Below, piece after piece: positions 27,437 through 36,454 of a DNA stretch of 64,000 nt. The notes under the pieces are model-generated. The model did not search any database, was not told the DNA's origin, and was given only the letters and a program-made list of their open reading frames with translations. This DNA comes from DATCJA01 sp963734635 (lineage in GTDB: Bacteria; Acidobacteriota; Vicinamibacteria; Vicinamibacterales; UBA2999): positions 248,001 to 312,000 of the forward strand of contig CAVTIA010000010.1 of NCBI GenBank assembly GCA_963734635.1, written 5' to 3'. The stretch's first letter is position 1. Each line of letters begins with the position of its first letter. A program made the translations under genes and the position numbers.

Positions 27437-28186
27437 ATGGTCGGCTATTCCTGGACCGATCCCGCGGTCCTCACATTCATTGCGATACCACTTGGTCTCG
27501 TGGCCGCTCTGCTATGGTTGGTCGATCTCGCCTCGCGGCGTCTGGACGAGCCCGCCGTACATCGCCGCCGCGCGCTCGTCGCAACGACAGCGCTCGCGGC
27601 GACGTGGATGGCCGCCACATGGGTCGCCGCGTCGAGCGGCGTGCTGCGGCAATGGGACGCGACGCCGCCGCCGATCGCGGTGCTCGTCGCCGGAATCGTG
27701 GCGCTCTCGGCGGCGATTGCATTCAGTCCTTACGGGACCCGGCTCGCAACAGGCTTACCGATTGCGCTACTCGTTGCGGTCCAGGGATTTCGACTGCCTC
27801 TAGAACTGGCGATGCACGAGATGTACGAGCGCGGAGTGATGCCCGTGCAGATGAGCTACTCGGGACGTAACTTCGACATCCTCACCGGAATCTCCGCCTT
27901 CGTCGTCGCATGGCTGGTCGCGCAAGGCCGTGTTGGACGTCTGCTCATCACGATCTGGAATCTGATAGGCCTGGCACTGCTCGTCAACGTCGTCACGATC
28001 GCCATTCTCTCGACGCCGCGATTTCGATATTTCGGTGACGACCACCTGAACGTCTGGATTACGTACCCGCCGTTCGTCTGGCTCCCGGCCGTCATGGTCG
28101 TCGCAGCGCTCGCGGGACATCTTCTTGTATTTCGCGCGATCGGCATATGGGAACGGCGACCGGGTCGCGGAAAGGTACGAGCATGA
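27437..28186 (+). CDS. Multi-pass membrane protein of unknown function
   Basis: A 249-aa protein with about seven hydrophobic segments, for example VLTFIAIPLGLVAALLWLV, IAVLVAGIVALSAAIA and VWLPAVMVVAALAGHLLVF. A conserved-looking loop LPLELAMHEMYERGVMPVQMSYSGRNFDI lies in the middle. I do not recognise a named family. It follows slipin by 14 bp and overlaps the next gene by four bases, so it may belong to the nfeD transcript. Confidence 0.7.
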   Translation: MVGYSWTDPAVLTFIAIPLGLVAALLWLVDLASRRLDEPAVHRRRALVATTALAATWMAATWVAASSGVLRQWDATPPPIAVLVAGIVALSAAIAFSPYGTRLATGLPIALLVAVQGFRLPLELAMHEMYERGVMPVQMSYSGRNFDILTGISAFVVAWLVAQGRVGRLLITIWNLIGLALLVNVVTIAILSTPRFRYFGDDHLNVWITYPPFVWLPAVMVVAALAGHLLVFRAIGIWERRPGRGKVRA

Positions 28187-29370
28187 AGCGCAGTGTCGAT
28201 CGGATCCTTACTACGCATACCGGAAGCCTCGTACGGCCTTCGGAGCTGCTCGCGTTTGCCCGCGCGCGCCAAAAACGAGAGCCGGTGGACGAGAAAGCTT
28301 ACGAAACTACGCTGCGAAGCGCGGTGCACGACGTCGTCGCGCGACAGGTCAAAGCCGGCATAGATGTCCCGAACGACGGCGAGTTCGGTAAGTCGACGAG
28401 CTGGTCGCTTTACGTGCTCAAGCGGCTGAGCGGGTTCGAAATGCGTGAGGTGCAAGGCGCGAATCCATTCGCCCGCGGCGCCGACAGGGCAAAATTTCGC
28501 GAGTTCTACGACGAGCTCGAGGGTCGCGGCGACGGCAAAGACTGGTCGAATGTCACCAGGTTCGATGCCGTCTGCGTCGGTGACATCAAGTACAACGGCC
28601 TGTTCGAGCTGCAGCGCGACATCGACAATCTGAAGGCCGCAGCAAAGGCTGCCGGCGTAGACGAAGCGTTTCTTCCCGTCGCTGCGCCGTCGAGCGCGAT
28701 TCCCGATCGCAAGAATGAGTTTTACAAGACCGACGAGGATCTGGTGGTCGCTCTGGCCGAGGCGCTGCGAACCGAGTACCGAGCGATTGTCGACGCCGGC
28801 TTCCTGCTGCAGGTTGACGACGCCCGCGCCGCGGTTACGTACGACCGCATGGTTCCGCCCGCGACGTTTGAGGAGTACTACCGGTGGCTCGCCCGCCATG
28901 TGGAGATTCTCAATCACGCGCTCCAAGGCATTCCGGAAGATCGCGTGCGTTACCACGTGTGCTGGGGCAGCTGGCCGGGACCGCACACGACGGACGTTCC
29001 GCTTCGAAACATCGTCGACCTGATTTTGAAGGTCAATGCAGGTGCATACCTGCTGGAAGCCGCCAATCCCCGTCACGAACACGAGTGGAAGGTGTGGCAG
29101 GAGGTGCAGCTCTCCCCGGGGAAGGTTCTCGTCCCCGGCGTAGTCAGCCACGGTACGAACGTGGTCGAACACCCCGAGCTCATCGCGGAGCGTCTCACCC
29201 GCTTCGCCGCGTGTGTCGGCAGGGAGAATCTGATCGCGGGTACAGACTGCGGGTTCGCGCAGGAGGAACTGAACCGGCGCGTGCACCCGACGGTGATGTG
29301 GGCGAAGCTCGAGGCAATGGTCGAAGGGGCGCGCATCGCCAGCCGGCAGCTGTGGGGCGCCGCGGTTTAA
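28183..29370 (+). CDS. Cobalamin-independent methionine synthase II family protein (MetE C-terminal-like)
   Basis: A 395-aa TIM-barrel protein. It opens RILTTHTGSLVRP, as in MetE-like enzymes, with DVPNDGEFGKSTSW and YHVCWGSWPGPH. Zinc-binding His and Cys are probably the H and C of the latter segment and the Cys in IAGTDCGFAQ near the C-terminus. Such stand-alone proteins transfer methyl or alkyl groups to thiols; the acceptor here is unknown and need not be homocysteine. ATG at 28183 overlaps the preceding gene. Its stop overlaps that of the convergent cupin gene. Confidence 0.8.
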   Translation: MKRSVDRILTTHTGSLVRPSELLAFARARQKREPVDEKAYETTLRSAVHDVVARQVKAGIDVPNDGEFGKSTSWSLYVLKRLSGFEMREVQGANPFARGADRAKFREFYDELEGRGDGKDWSNVTRFDAVCVGDIKYNGLFELQRDIDNLKAAAKAAGVDEAFLPVAAPSSAIPDRKNEFYKTDEDLVVALAEALRTEYRAIVDAGFLLQVDDARAAVTYDRMVPPATFEEYYRWLARHVEILNHALQGIPEDRVRYHVCWGSWPGPHTTDVPLRNIVDLILKVNAGAYLLEAANPRHEHEWKVWQEVQLSPGKVLVPGVVSHGTNVVEHPELIAERLTRFAACVGRENLIAGTDCGFAQEELNRRVHPTVMWAKLEAMVEGARIASRQLWGAAV

Positions 29371-30197
29371 CTCTGTACCCACAATTTCGGCTTACCTGTT
29401 CCGTCGTCGGTCCCCTTGATGTACCAATTTTTTCCCAATGGGTCGTGATCCATGGTGGTGACGAAATCGAAGGGGGCCTGGAACTCGATGTAGTCAAAAC
29501 CGGTCTCGGACGCGATCAGCTGATGCCATTCACCAGCCGGGATGAGCACCAGACTGCCGGGACCAACAGGGAGACTTCCGGTGTCGTGCTTCACCTCACC
29601 AGTGCCCTTTTCGATGAAGTAGAAATGCTCCGGCGTGATGTCACTGGTCTTCGAGCGGTTGTGCACGTGCCGCGGAGAATACGCATTCGGACCGTAGTGC
29701 ATGCGACCAAGCTGCAGGTCCCACGAGCCTGACAGGCCGGTCTCCTTATTGACCCAGAAGGTCCTCTCCCGGAAGCCTTTCTCATCGATCAGCGCCCGCA
29801 GCTTCGCCTCTTCGAAGAAGTAGCCAACCGGCGACTGGTCAGCTGCCGGCTTGGTCGTGTGCTTGGGCACGGTGACGAGCAGAAGCACGACCGGCGTATC
29901 AGCGGCGGTGAACGTCGCTTCCTCCGATGGTTCCAGGTAGGCCCCGGCACGTCGTTGGGCAGTGTGCTCGACGGTGTTGCGCGCGCTCGTGTGGGTGACT
30001 TTGACGTCCTTGCCTTCCAGGATGTACGCGACCTGGGTTTTGTCGGCGGGGGCGACTCGACATGTCTTGTGCGGGTCGACTTCCGTAACGGCAACGTGAA
30101 CTCTGGTGCCGTCGGCCGAGGGATGAAGAATGTTCCGCACGCGCCCTTCCGGAATCGCGTTTCGGGTTTTGTTACCTGCGTCGATGACTCTAATCAT
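29367..30197 (-). CDS. Bicupin protein
   Basis: A 276-aa protein with two cupin-like halves. The first contains VAYILEGKDVKVTH and the second HVHNRSKTSDITPEHFYFIEKGTGEV, with the HxH...E metal ligands, and LVLIPAGEWHQLIAS with the distal His. A metal-dependent dioxygenase, isomerase or ligand-binding role is possible; nothing nearby gives a substrate. The start is the ATG at 30197 with GGGAG upstream. Confidence 0.72.
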   Translation of the reverse strand: MIRVIDAGNKTRNAIPEGRVRNILHPSADGTRVHVAVTEVDPHKTCRVAPADKTQVAYILEGKDVKVTHTSARNTVEHTAQRRAGAYLEPSEEATFTAADTPVVLLLVTVPKHTTKPAADQSPVGYFFEEAKLRALIDEKGFRERTFWVNKETGLSGSWDLQLGRMHYGPNAYSPRHVHNRSKTSDITPEHFYFIEKGTGEVKHDTGSLPVGPGSLVLIPAGEWHQLIASETGFDYIEFQAPFDFVTTMDHDPLGKNWYIKGTDDGTGKPKLWVQS

Positions 30198-30235
30198 GGC
30201 TAGCCGTTCTCCCAAAAGACTCACGTAGGGCGCTA

Positions 30236-32776
30236 CTAGCTCCCTTCGGCCGAGCGAAATAGTTCGTCCGCAGCGCTCAAGATAGTCCATCGAAGCCGCT
30301 GCGGGTATTGCAACTCCCGTCCCAGAAAGTCGCGAACGATTGCCGCCGCTTCGCGCGAGTGATGCCCGCTCAACGTGACGTCCATCCATCGCGCAGGAAA
30401 GAAGATGTCGCCGGTGCGTTGAATGTCCTGCAAGAGCTCGAGGCTCGGACGCAAAAACGTCAGGGCGTGCGTTGCTCGAAGCGGATGGTTCAGGTAGGTC
30501 ATCGACTCGAGCACCCACGGCTCCCGGCGTCGATTCTCCACATGTCGAAGGCGCGCGAAAGCCTCCTCACGCGCAGCCGGGTCCGCAGAAAGCGCGGGCA
30601 TTATGAACGCGAATCGCGCTTTGCGGTCGGGATTCTGGATGCGTTCATGCTGGATGTCGAGAATCTCGCGCCAGGCAGGCACCTCGCGAACCGCGAGTTC
30701 GAGAGCGATGTTGATTTCATCCACCTCCGCCAGCGTCAGGCCGGCGATCCGATCGGTGCGACGCCAAATGGACTCCAGCCACTGGAGCCCGGACGGGGTG
30801 AGCGCGACGTCTCTGAATGCGGCGAACCATGCAGCCTTCGTACTGGCCGATCGGGCGCGGTCAAGACCGGCGCGCACCATCGATTCCAGCGCGAACGCAC
30901 GGCCGTTCCGATCCTGCTCCGATGCGTGGCGCCAAAAAGCACGTGTGGCGTACCCGAGCACGCGCTGGAGATTCTGTTCGTCGGTCTCGGCAGGCAGCGC
31001 GCGGATGGCAGCGTCGAGAAAAGCGGTCACCGAAACCCGTGACTCGAGCACGTTGTCCCAGAGCGTCAGCCACGCGCTGCCACGCGTCAGCGGATCGGCG
31101 ATGTCTTCGATATGCTGCAGCAGATAATCCGCGCTCGCGTCGTCCAGGATGAACAGCCCGTAGCCCAGACCTGCTCCGTTTGCCAACACGAAGAGCGGCT
31201 GCGGCTGCCCCTCTGCTTCGCGAATGTCGGCGGTCGCGCCGGTAACGTAGACCGGGAACTCGCGCACGCGGTCCCGATACCCGAGCGCCACACGCATGCG
31301 CTGTGGCCATACCAGGCCGCGCTCGAGAGGATCCGTGATGTTCAGCGTCAGGCGCGAGACACGCCCTCGCCCGGTCCGCACGTCCACCGTAAAGATCGGA
31401 CGCCCGCGCTCTTCCACCCAGGCGCGGCTCCATGCCGACACGTCCTCCGGCGTACGGGCATCGAGAATGCGGACGAGATCCAGCCACGTCGCGTTGCCAA
31501 ACGCGTAGGTCTTGAGGTATTCGCGCAAACCGTCACGGAAAGCACGCTCGCCGACGATCGTCTCGAGCTGTCGCATCACGATGGGGGCTTTCTGGTAAAT
31601 GATGGGCCCGTAGAGCTGCCCGGCCTCGTTCAGATTCGTGAGCTCCTGACGAATCGGATTGGCCCCCGCCGTGCGATCGATCTGATACGCGCCCGGGTAA
31701 TGCGCCAGCATAAACCGCAGGTTGTGATTCACCTGCGGAAACGAGGGGTTCACGATCTTGGCCGCCATGAAGTTCGCGAAGACTTCCTTCATCCAGACGT
31801 CGTTGAACCACCGCATCGTGACCAGATCGCCAAACCACATGTGCGACGTCTCGTGCGCAATCACGCTGGCTCGATCCAGCATCTGGTTCTGGGTAGCGGA
31901 TTCCTCGAGAAGCACGCTCGCAGCGTTGTACAGGATGGCGCCAGGATGCTCCATGCCGCTGAACTGAAACGACGGGATAGCGACGATGTCGAACTTGCCG
32001 AACGGATAGGGAATGCCGGTATACCCCTCGAGCCATGTGAGGGCGGTCGCGTGCAAATCGAACACCGCGTCACGGTTCCTGGTGACCTTCGCCGCGTCGG
32101 TCTCGCGATGAAACAGCCTGAACTCGCGGTCGTTCCGACGCGCCGCCTCCATCGAGAACCGGCCCGCGACAAAGGCGAAGAGGTACGTCGAAATGGGTTC
32201 TGTTTCGGCAAAGCGCACCCGCATCCGATCGTCGCGAGCCTCTGATGCAGTAGTTGCCGCGTTTGATACGGCCACCCAGCCGACGGGCACGTCCAATGTG
32301 AGTGTGTAACGAGCCTTGAGATCCGGCTGGTCGAAGCACGGGAAGGCCAGGTGCGCGCGCGCGGGCACAAACAGGGTGTACAGGAACTCGCGGTCGCGGT
32401 TCAGAGGCTCGTTGCCGGCGATGAACTCGATGGCAATCTCGTTTTCACCGCTCCTGGTTGCTTCGGCCGGAATCGTCAGATGACCGTCGGCAAACGCGAA
32501 CGGCGCGTCCGCGGCGCCGATGCGCACGCTTCGGATGTGGTCGCGCGGCTGCGCGAAGTCGAGTACCACCCTGTGTGGCGCGCGCAGGGTAAATCGCACG
32601 ACGGCCCGGCCCTGAACCGGGTCGTTGACATCCGCGGGAACGGTAAAGACGAGGTCGTATCGCAGGGTGCCGATCGCTTCCGACCGCTCCCTGGCGAGAG
32701 CGTCCGGAATGCCGCGTCTGGGAAGGTCAGCGCCCGTCTGGCTCGAAAGCATGGCCGCCAGTAATAACGCCAGCAT
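30236..32776 (-). CDS. M1 family metallopeptidase (aminopeptidase N-like)
   Basis: A zinc aminopeptidase of about 846 aa with a signal peptide (MLALLLAAMLSSQTGA). The M1 domain has the zinc site HETSH-x18-E (IAHETSHMWFGDLVTMRWF, then KEVFANFMA). The substrate-binding motif reads GMEHP rather than the classic GAMEN, a variant known to me from environmental M1 enzymes. The C-terminal half is the helical ERAP1-like domain (e.g. LEYATRAFWRHAS region). It degrades peptides in the periplasm. A GTG at 32794 is an alternative start, but a -10-like TATATC lies there. Confidence 0.9.
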   Translation of the reverse strand: MLALLLAAMLSSQTGADLPRRGIPDALARERSEAIGTLRYDLVFTVPADVNDPVQGRAVVRFTLRAPHRVVLDFAQPRDHIRSVRIGAADAPFAFADGHLTIPAEATRSGENEIAIEFIAGNEPLNRDREFLYTLFVPARAHLAFPCFDQPDLKARYTLTLDVPVGWVAVSNAATTASEARDDRMRVRFAETEPISTYLFAFVAGRFSMEAARRNDREFRLFHRETDAAKVTRNRDAVFDLHATALTWLEGYTGIPYPFGKFDIVAIPSFQFSGMEHPGAILYNAASVLLEESATQNQMLDRASVIAHETSHMWFGDLVTMRWFNDVWMKEVFANFMAAKIVNPSFPQVNHNLRFMLAHYPGAYQIDRTAGANPIRQELTNLNEAGQLYGPIIYQKAPIVMRQLETIVGERAFRDGLREYLKTYAFGNATWLDLVRILDARTPEDVSAWSRAWVEERGRPIFTVDVRTGRGRVSRLTLNITDPLERGLVWPQRMRVALGYRDRVREFPVYVTGATADIREAEGQPQPLFVLANGAGLGYGLFILDDASADYLLQHIEDIADPLTRGSAWLTLWDNVLESRVSVTAFLDAAIRALPAETDEQNLQRVLGYATRAFWRHASEQDRNGRAFALESMVRAGLDRARSASTKAAWFAAFRDVALTPSGLQWLESIWRRTDRIAGLTLAEVDEINIALELAVREVPAWREILDIQHERIQNPDRKARFAFIMPALSADPAAREEAFARLRHVENRRREPWVLESMTYLNHPLRATHALTFLRPSLELLQDIQRTGDIFFPARWMDVTLSGHHSREAAAIVRDFLGRELQYPQRLRWTILSAADELFRSAEGS

Positions 32777-32784
32777 AAAGTGAC

Positions 32785-32790
32785 GATATA
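32785..32790 (-). promoter_or_regulatory. Possible -10 (TATATC) for the M1 peptidase
   Basis: On the minus strand TATATC ends eight bases before the ATG at 32776, again leaving almost no leader. Weak without a -35. Confidence 0.35.
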
Positions 32791-32829
32791 TCACCTGTAC
32801 AGCCCGGATAAGTAGTGTCTCTCAGCTCG

Positions 32830-32857
32830 GACTTTCGACTTTTGACCCTTGATTTTC
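32830..32857. repeat. Phased 7-nt degenerate repeat (four units, GACTTTN)
   Basis: Four in-phase 7-mers: GACTTTC, GACTTTT and two diverged copies. Four bases later comes TAGAAT (32862-32867), the -10 of the cupredoxin gene, which ends seven bases before its ATG. Confidence 0.6.
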
Positions 32858-32861
32858 TGTT

Positions 32862-32867
32862 TAGAAT
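32862..32867 (+). promoter_or_regulatory. Probable -10 (TAGAAT) for the cupredoxin/HD-GYP operon
   Basis: TAGAAT ends seven bases before the ATG at 32875, so the transcript is probably leaderless. The expected -35 position falls inside the heptad array. Confidence 0.5.
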
Positions 32868-32874
32868 GCACACC

Positions 32875-33561
32875 ATGCGCGGCCGGAAGCACGGCGGACG
32901 GCTGGTGCTCGTGCTGGTGGGCGTGGTTGCGGGAGGCATGATTGGCCCCGCGGCGCAGGAGCCGGGGGTCGTCCGCGGGCGAGTGGAAATCGGCATTCCG
33001 GTCGCCGCGCGCCGGCCGACCACTGCCTACCCCACGCGCTCGATTCCAGCTCCCAAGCTCGCTCCTGAGTCGGAGCGGCGCAACGTGGTGGTCTACGTTC
33101 GGGATGCCCGACCCCAGAGCGTCACCCCCATCCGCGCCGTCATCCGGCAGCACAACGAAACCTTCATACCCCGGGTCGTTGCAGTAACGCTTGGGTCGGA
33201 GGTCGATTTCCCGAACGACGATCTCATCTACCACAACGTTTTCTCGCTATCCCGCGCAAAGAACTTCAATCTCGGCCGGTACCCGCGCGGGGAAACGCGC
33301 CGCGTGCGGTTCGACAAGCCCGGCGTCGTCAAGGTGTTCTGCGAAATCCATTCACACATGAGCGCCACCGTCATGGTGTTCGACCATCCCTGGTTCGCGG
33401 TGCCGGACGAGGCGGGCCGCTTCCAGCTCCCTCCCGTGCCGCCTGGCGATCACCAGATTACTGCCTGGCACGAGCGGCTGGGCGACACAACGGTCAACGT
33501 GCGCCTCGAGTCGGGGCGTGCGCTCGAAACCGACTTCACGCTGCCAGTTCCTGAAAAGTGA
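32875..33561 (+). CDS. Secreted plastocyanin-like (cupredoxin) protein
   Basis: A 228-aa protein with an N-terminal signal helix (LVLVLVGVVAGGMIGPAA). The cupredoxin domain (about residues 60-165) has the type-1 copper ligands: His in LIYHNVFSLS, and Cys, His and Met in KVFCEIHSHMSATVMVFDHP. The last 60 residues look like a carboxypeptidase-regulatory sandwich (FQLPPVPPGDHQITAWHERLGDTTV). It probably binds copper in the periplasm, for electron transfer or sensing. Its stop overlaps the next start (GTGA), so it is coupled to the HD-GYP gene. Confidence 0.82.
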   Translation: MRGRKHGGRLVLVLVGVVAGGMIGPAAQEPGVVRGRVEIGIPVAARRPTTAYPTRSIPAPKLAPESERRNVVVYVRDARPQSVTPIRAVIRQHNETFIPRVVAVTLGSEVDFPNDDLIYHNVFSLSRAKNFNLGRYPRGETRRVRFDKPGVVKVFCEIHSHMSATVMVFDHPWFAVPDEAGRFQLPPVPPGDHQITAWHERLGDTTVNVRLESGRALETDFTLPVPEK

Positions 33562-35234
33562 GCAGGCCTCCGCGGCTCGTCGCGCGGACACTTGCGGTCG
33601 CGTTCGTCACAGTCGCGGTCATCCTGTCGGTCGTGTTCATCGTGCTGATGGTCGACGCTCGCGACCGTGTTCGCGCGACGGAAATCGAGAAGCTCGGCGT
33701 GGCCGAGCGGGTGTTCACGTCACTCGAAGCGCGGCGACAACAAGAGCAGCTCGCTGCCATTTCCACGCTTGCAGAGAACCCGACGCTGAAGGCCGCGCTC
33801 GACACCTATTTCACCGAGAGCCGCTTTGCGGGTTTGTCGCCCGAGCAGGAGGTCTCGCTGCGCGGGACCGTGGCCGTCGAGGTTGAGAAGCTCGCCGCAT
33901 TAACCCGTGCCGATGTCTTGGCGGTCGTCGATCGCGAAGGTCGCGTCTTCGTCAGTTCGGGACCGTCCCGGGAATCGTGGCCGCGCGACGAGCAGCTCGC
34001 GCGTCCGACCGGGTCGTCGACGTTTCAGGCTGTCGTTGCACTGCGACGCGGAGCGTTCCGAATTTCTGGCGCGGCCCTGCGCCTGGTGGATCGCGACATC
34101 GGCGCACTCGTCATGGGCACCAGCCTGGATTCGCGATATGCCCGGCAATTGTCTGCTCTGTCGGGAGCGGACATCGTGGTGGCCGTTGGCGGAGCCGTCG
34201 TGGCGAGCACGCTTCCACCGCATGTCACGGCGGATCTCGAAAGCAACACGCTGGACGCCCTGGGCGAAATCCGCGTGCTGGCCGGACAGGAGTACGCCAC
34301 GCGCCTGCTGGTCGAATCGGGGCCGGCGCAGATCTTCACCCTCGCGTCGATCGATACAGCGGCACAGGCCGCCGAGCGCGATGCGCTCGTGGCGCTCGGG
34401 ACTGTGGCGCTTGGAGGATTCATACTTGCCGCGTTTGGTAGCCTATGGCTGGCGCGACTGCTGACCGGCCCGATCGATCGGCTCTCGGGTGAGATTGCAA
34501 TGATCACGGCTGCACGCGATTTCGGCCGGATGCTGCCATCAACCGGTACGAGCCGCGAGCTCGACGCGCTGGCGCAAGCGTTCAACGAGCTGCTGAAGGG
34601 TATTACAGCGGCTGAAGCCGAAACACGGTCCGCGTATGTCGGCGCAATTCGCGCGCTCGCCGCGGCGCTTGACGCCCGCGATCCCTACACGGCCGGCCAC
34701 TCCGAGCGCGTAAGCGCGCTGTCGCTTCAAATCGGGCAACAGATGCAACTGAGCGACGCCGAGCTGGATGTCCTCAAGCTCGGGGCCCTGCTTCATGACA
34801 TTGGAAAGATCGGAATCAGCGATGCCGTCCTTCGCAAGCCGGCACAGCTGACGCCTGCTGAATTCGAGCAAATCAAGCGGCATCCGACACTCGGCGCGCG
34901 CATTCTGCGGCTGGTGCCGTTCCTGGCGCCACATCTCTCGATCGTCGAGCTCCACCACGAGCGACCGGACGGGCAGGGTTATCCGTTTGGCCTGAGAGGC
35001 ACCGACATTCCGCTTGCGGCGCGCATCGTCCACGTCGCGGATGCGTTCGATGCGATGACAAGTGCTCGCGCTTACCGGCCCGCGAGGGGTGCGCTCGAGG
35101 CAATCGCGGAGCTCCAACGCCATTCAGGGACCCACTTCGATCCGGCCTCCGTGGAGGCGCTTATCGCGGCGCTTCCGGTGAAGATGGCGGACCAACCCGT
35201 GCTGGAGGAAGCGCTCCACCCCGAACTGGTGTAA
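33558..35234 (+). CDS. HD-GYP domain cyclic-di-GMP phosphodiesterase with periplasmic sensor
   Basis: A 558-aa membrane receptor. TM1 at about 10-33, a periplasmic dCACHE-like sensor to about 270, TM2 (LVALGTVALGGFILAAFGS), a HAMP linker, then an HD-GYP domain (about 360-540). Catalytic motifs are visible: GHSERVSAL, LLHDIGKIGI (HD), HHERPDGQGYP (HHE and GYP) and IVHVADAFDAMT. It should hydrolyse c-di-GMP in response to an envelope signal. Its position directly after the cupredoxin gene suggests a copper or redox input; this is inference. Confidence 0.9.
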   Translation: MSRPPRLVARTLAVAFVTVAVILSVVFIVLMVDARDRVRATEIEKLGVAERVFTSLEARRQQEQLAAISTLAENPTLKAALDTYFTESRFAGLSPEQEVSLRGTVAVEVEKLAALTRADVLAVVDREGRVFVSSGPSRESWPRDEQLARPTGSSTFQAVVALRRGAFRISGAALRLVDRDIGALVMGTSLDSRYARQLSALSGADIVVAVGGAVVASTLPPHVTADLESNTLDALGEIRVLAGQEYATRLLVESGPAQIFTLASIDTAAQAAERDALVALGTVALGGFILAAFGSLWLARLLTGPIDRLSGEIAMITAARDFGRMLPSTGTSRELDALAQAFNELLKGITAAEAETRSAYVGAIRALAAALDARDPYTAGHSERVSALSLQIGQQMQLSDAELDVLKLGALLHDIGKIGISDAVLRKPAQLTPAEFEQIKRHPTLGARILRLVPFLAPHLSIVELHHERPDGQGYPFGLRGTDIPLAARIVHVADAFDAMTSARAYRPARGALEAIAELQRHSGTHFDPASVEALIAALPVKMADQPVLEEALHPELV

Positions 35235-35235
35235 G

Positions 35236-36330
35236 GTGCGAAGGGAAATGTCCGTGTGGGGCGCACCGTGCCGGACGCTGTGGTTCGGTCTGCTGCTTTG
35301 CGTCGGATCTGCGCAGCCGCTCCTTGGTCAAGAAACACGACCGGCGCCGGTCGCCATCGATACGGTTGCGTCGTTCGACCAAGCCGCCGACTTCCGGGGT
35401 AATTACGCGACGGGCGTAAGCGCCGACGCGCTGGTGTCGGTCGGCCTCGGGCGCGGGCTGGAGGGGGTGATCTGGCCGATCGTGCAGCGGCTGGGCTCGG
35501 GCCAATGGAATCGTGACCTCTGGATTGCGTCCGTCCGGTACCAGCGAGCAGGTCCCATAGGCTTGCGCGTCGAGGCGGGGCTGGTGCCGTCGCCCGTAGG
35601 GCTGGCAAACTACATCGGGCGCCGGCCGCATCTCAATCCGACCATCGCGCAGCCCTCCTCGCTGTTCACGTCCTTGCCCGCGCTGGAGCCGCAGGCACCG
35701 CGCGCCAACCTCCTCGGCGCGGTATATCCGTTCGGCGGACAGGTCACACTGTCGGGACAGCACTGGTACGGTCATGCCGCGGTCATCGACACGTCGCCGC
35801 TTCGACGACGTCGAATCTTCTCCCGTACGAACCCGCCCCGATTCACGAACGTCGTGGTGGGCGGGGGGGCCATGCCGATCGTCGGCCTCAACATCGGCGC
35901 GTCCGTCACGCAGGGAGGCTGGATGCGCGCTGGCGAAGGTCCCGACGTCACCGCTGACCTCGATGCAACCGTCATCACCGTGGAATCGGAATTCTCGATC
36001 GCTTACACAAAGTTGGCCGGTGAATGGGTTCGTGATCTGATCGAGACGAGCACAGGTGAATATGTCGCCACTGGCTGGTTCGTACAAGGCCAGCAGACGC
36101 TCGCACCGCGATGGTTCGTCGCAGGCCGCGTCGAGAGAATGTCTTCTCCGCTTGTCACCTCCTCGCTCGTGGTGCGCCAGCGCCTGATGGGATTCGAGGA
36201 AGTGGTCGGATTTCGGTTGACGCCGGAGTTGACGCTCCGCCTCGGTCATCGCGCCCGCCGCGGATTCGGGCGGCCGGGATACGACCAGCAGGCCGAGCTA
36301 TCGCTGGTCTGGTGGAGGCGATGGCTCTAA
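35236..36330 (+). CDS. Putative outer-membrane barrel / porin-like protein
   Basis: A 364-aa protein with a signal peptide (LWFGLLLCVGSAQPLLGQ) and a mature part of alternating beta strands, e.g. WIASVRYQRAGPIGLRVEAGL and ELTLRLGHRARRGFG, ending AELSLVWWRRWL. It contains IGRRPHLNPTIAQPSSLF, a segment I do not recognise from a named family. A GTG at 35236 and an ATG at 35248 are both possible starts. It follows the HD-GYP gene by one base and is the third gene of the operon. Confidence 0.65.
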   Translation: MRREMSVWGAPCRTLWFGLLLCVGSAQPLLGQETRPAPVAIDTVASFDQAADFRGNYATGVSADALVSVGLGRGLEGVIWPIVQRLGSGQWNRDLWIASVRYQRAGPIGLRVEAGLVPSPVGLANYIGRRPHLNPTIAQPSSLFTSLPALEPQAPRANLLGAVYPFGGQVTLSGQHWYGHAAVIDTSPLRRRRIFSRTNPPRFTNVVVGGGAMPIVGLNIGASVTQGGWMRAGEGPDVTADLDATVITVESEFSIAYTKLAGEWVRDLIETSTGEYVATGWFVQGQQTLAPRWFVAGRVERMSSPLVTSSLVVRQRLMGFEEVVGFRLTPELTLRLGHRARRGFGRPGYDQQAELSLVWWRRWL

Positions 36331-36340
36331 CAGGCGACGA

Positions 36341-36362
36341 CCGGAGACCTGAAGGTCTCCGG
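36341..36362. repeat. REP-like palindrome CCGGAGACC/GGTCTCCGG
   Basis: Nine-base-pair stem with a four-base loop, directly after the barrel gene. Likely a terminator or REP element; the core CCTGAAGG resembles the loops of the other palindromes in the window. Confidence 0.7.
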
Positions 36363-36390
36363 CTACCGGGTGTACTAGGGCTGCGGTAGT

Positions 36391-36410
36391 CGGAAGCCTT
36401 TAGGCTTCCG
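36391..36410. repeat. REP-like palindrome CGGAAGCC/GGCTTCCG
   Basis: Eight-base-pair stem with a TTTA loop, 28 bp after the previous palindrome, between convergent genes. Confidence 0.7.
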
Positions 36411-36420
36411 GCCGCGGCGC

Positions 36421-36445
36421 TGTCTCAGTGTCTCCGTGGCCCGTG
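36421..36445. repeat. Dispersed CACGGAGAC-type repeat, copy 1
   Basis: The reverse complement reads CACGGGCCACGGAGACACTG and continues GAGACA. A near-copy lies at 58388-58414. Both lie within about 40 bp of a REP-like palindrome. Confidence 0.6.
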
Positions 36446-36454
36446 ATCAACAAC

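Noticed and set aside
27856..29382. 508-codon minus-strand frame over the MetE-like gene
   Set aside because: Antisense to a gene with clear motifs; composition typical of a shadow frame.
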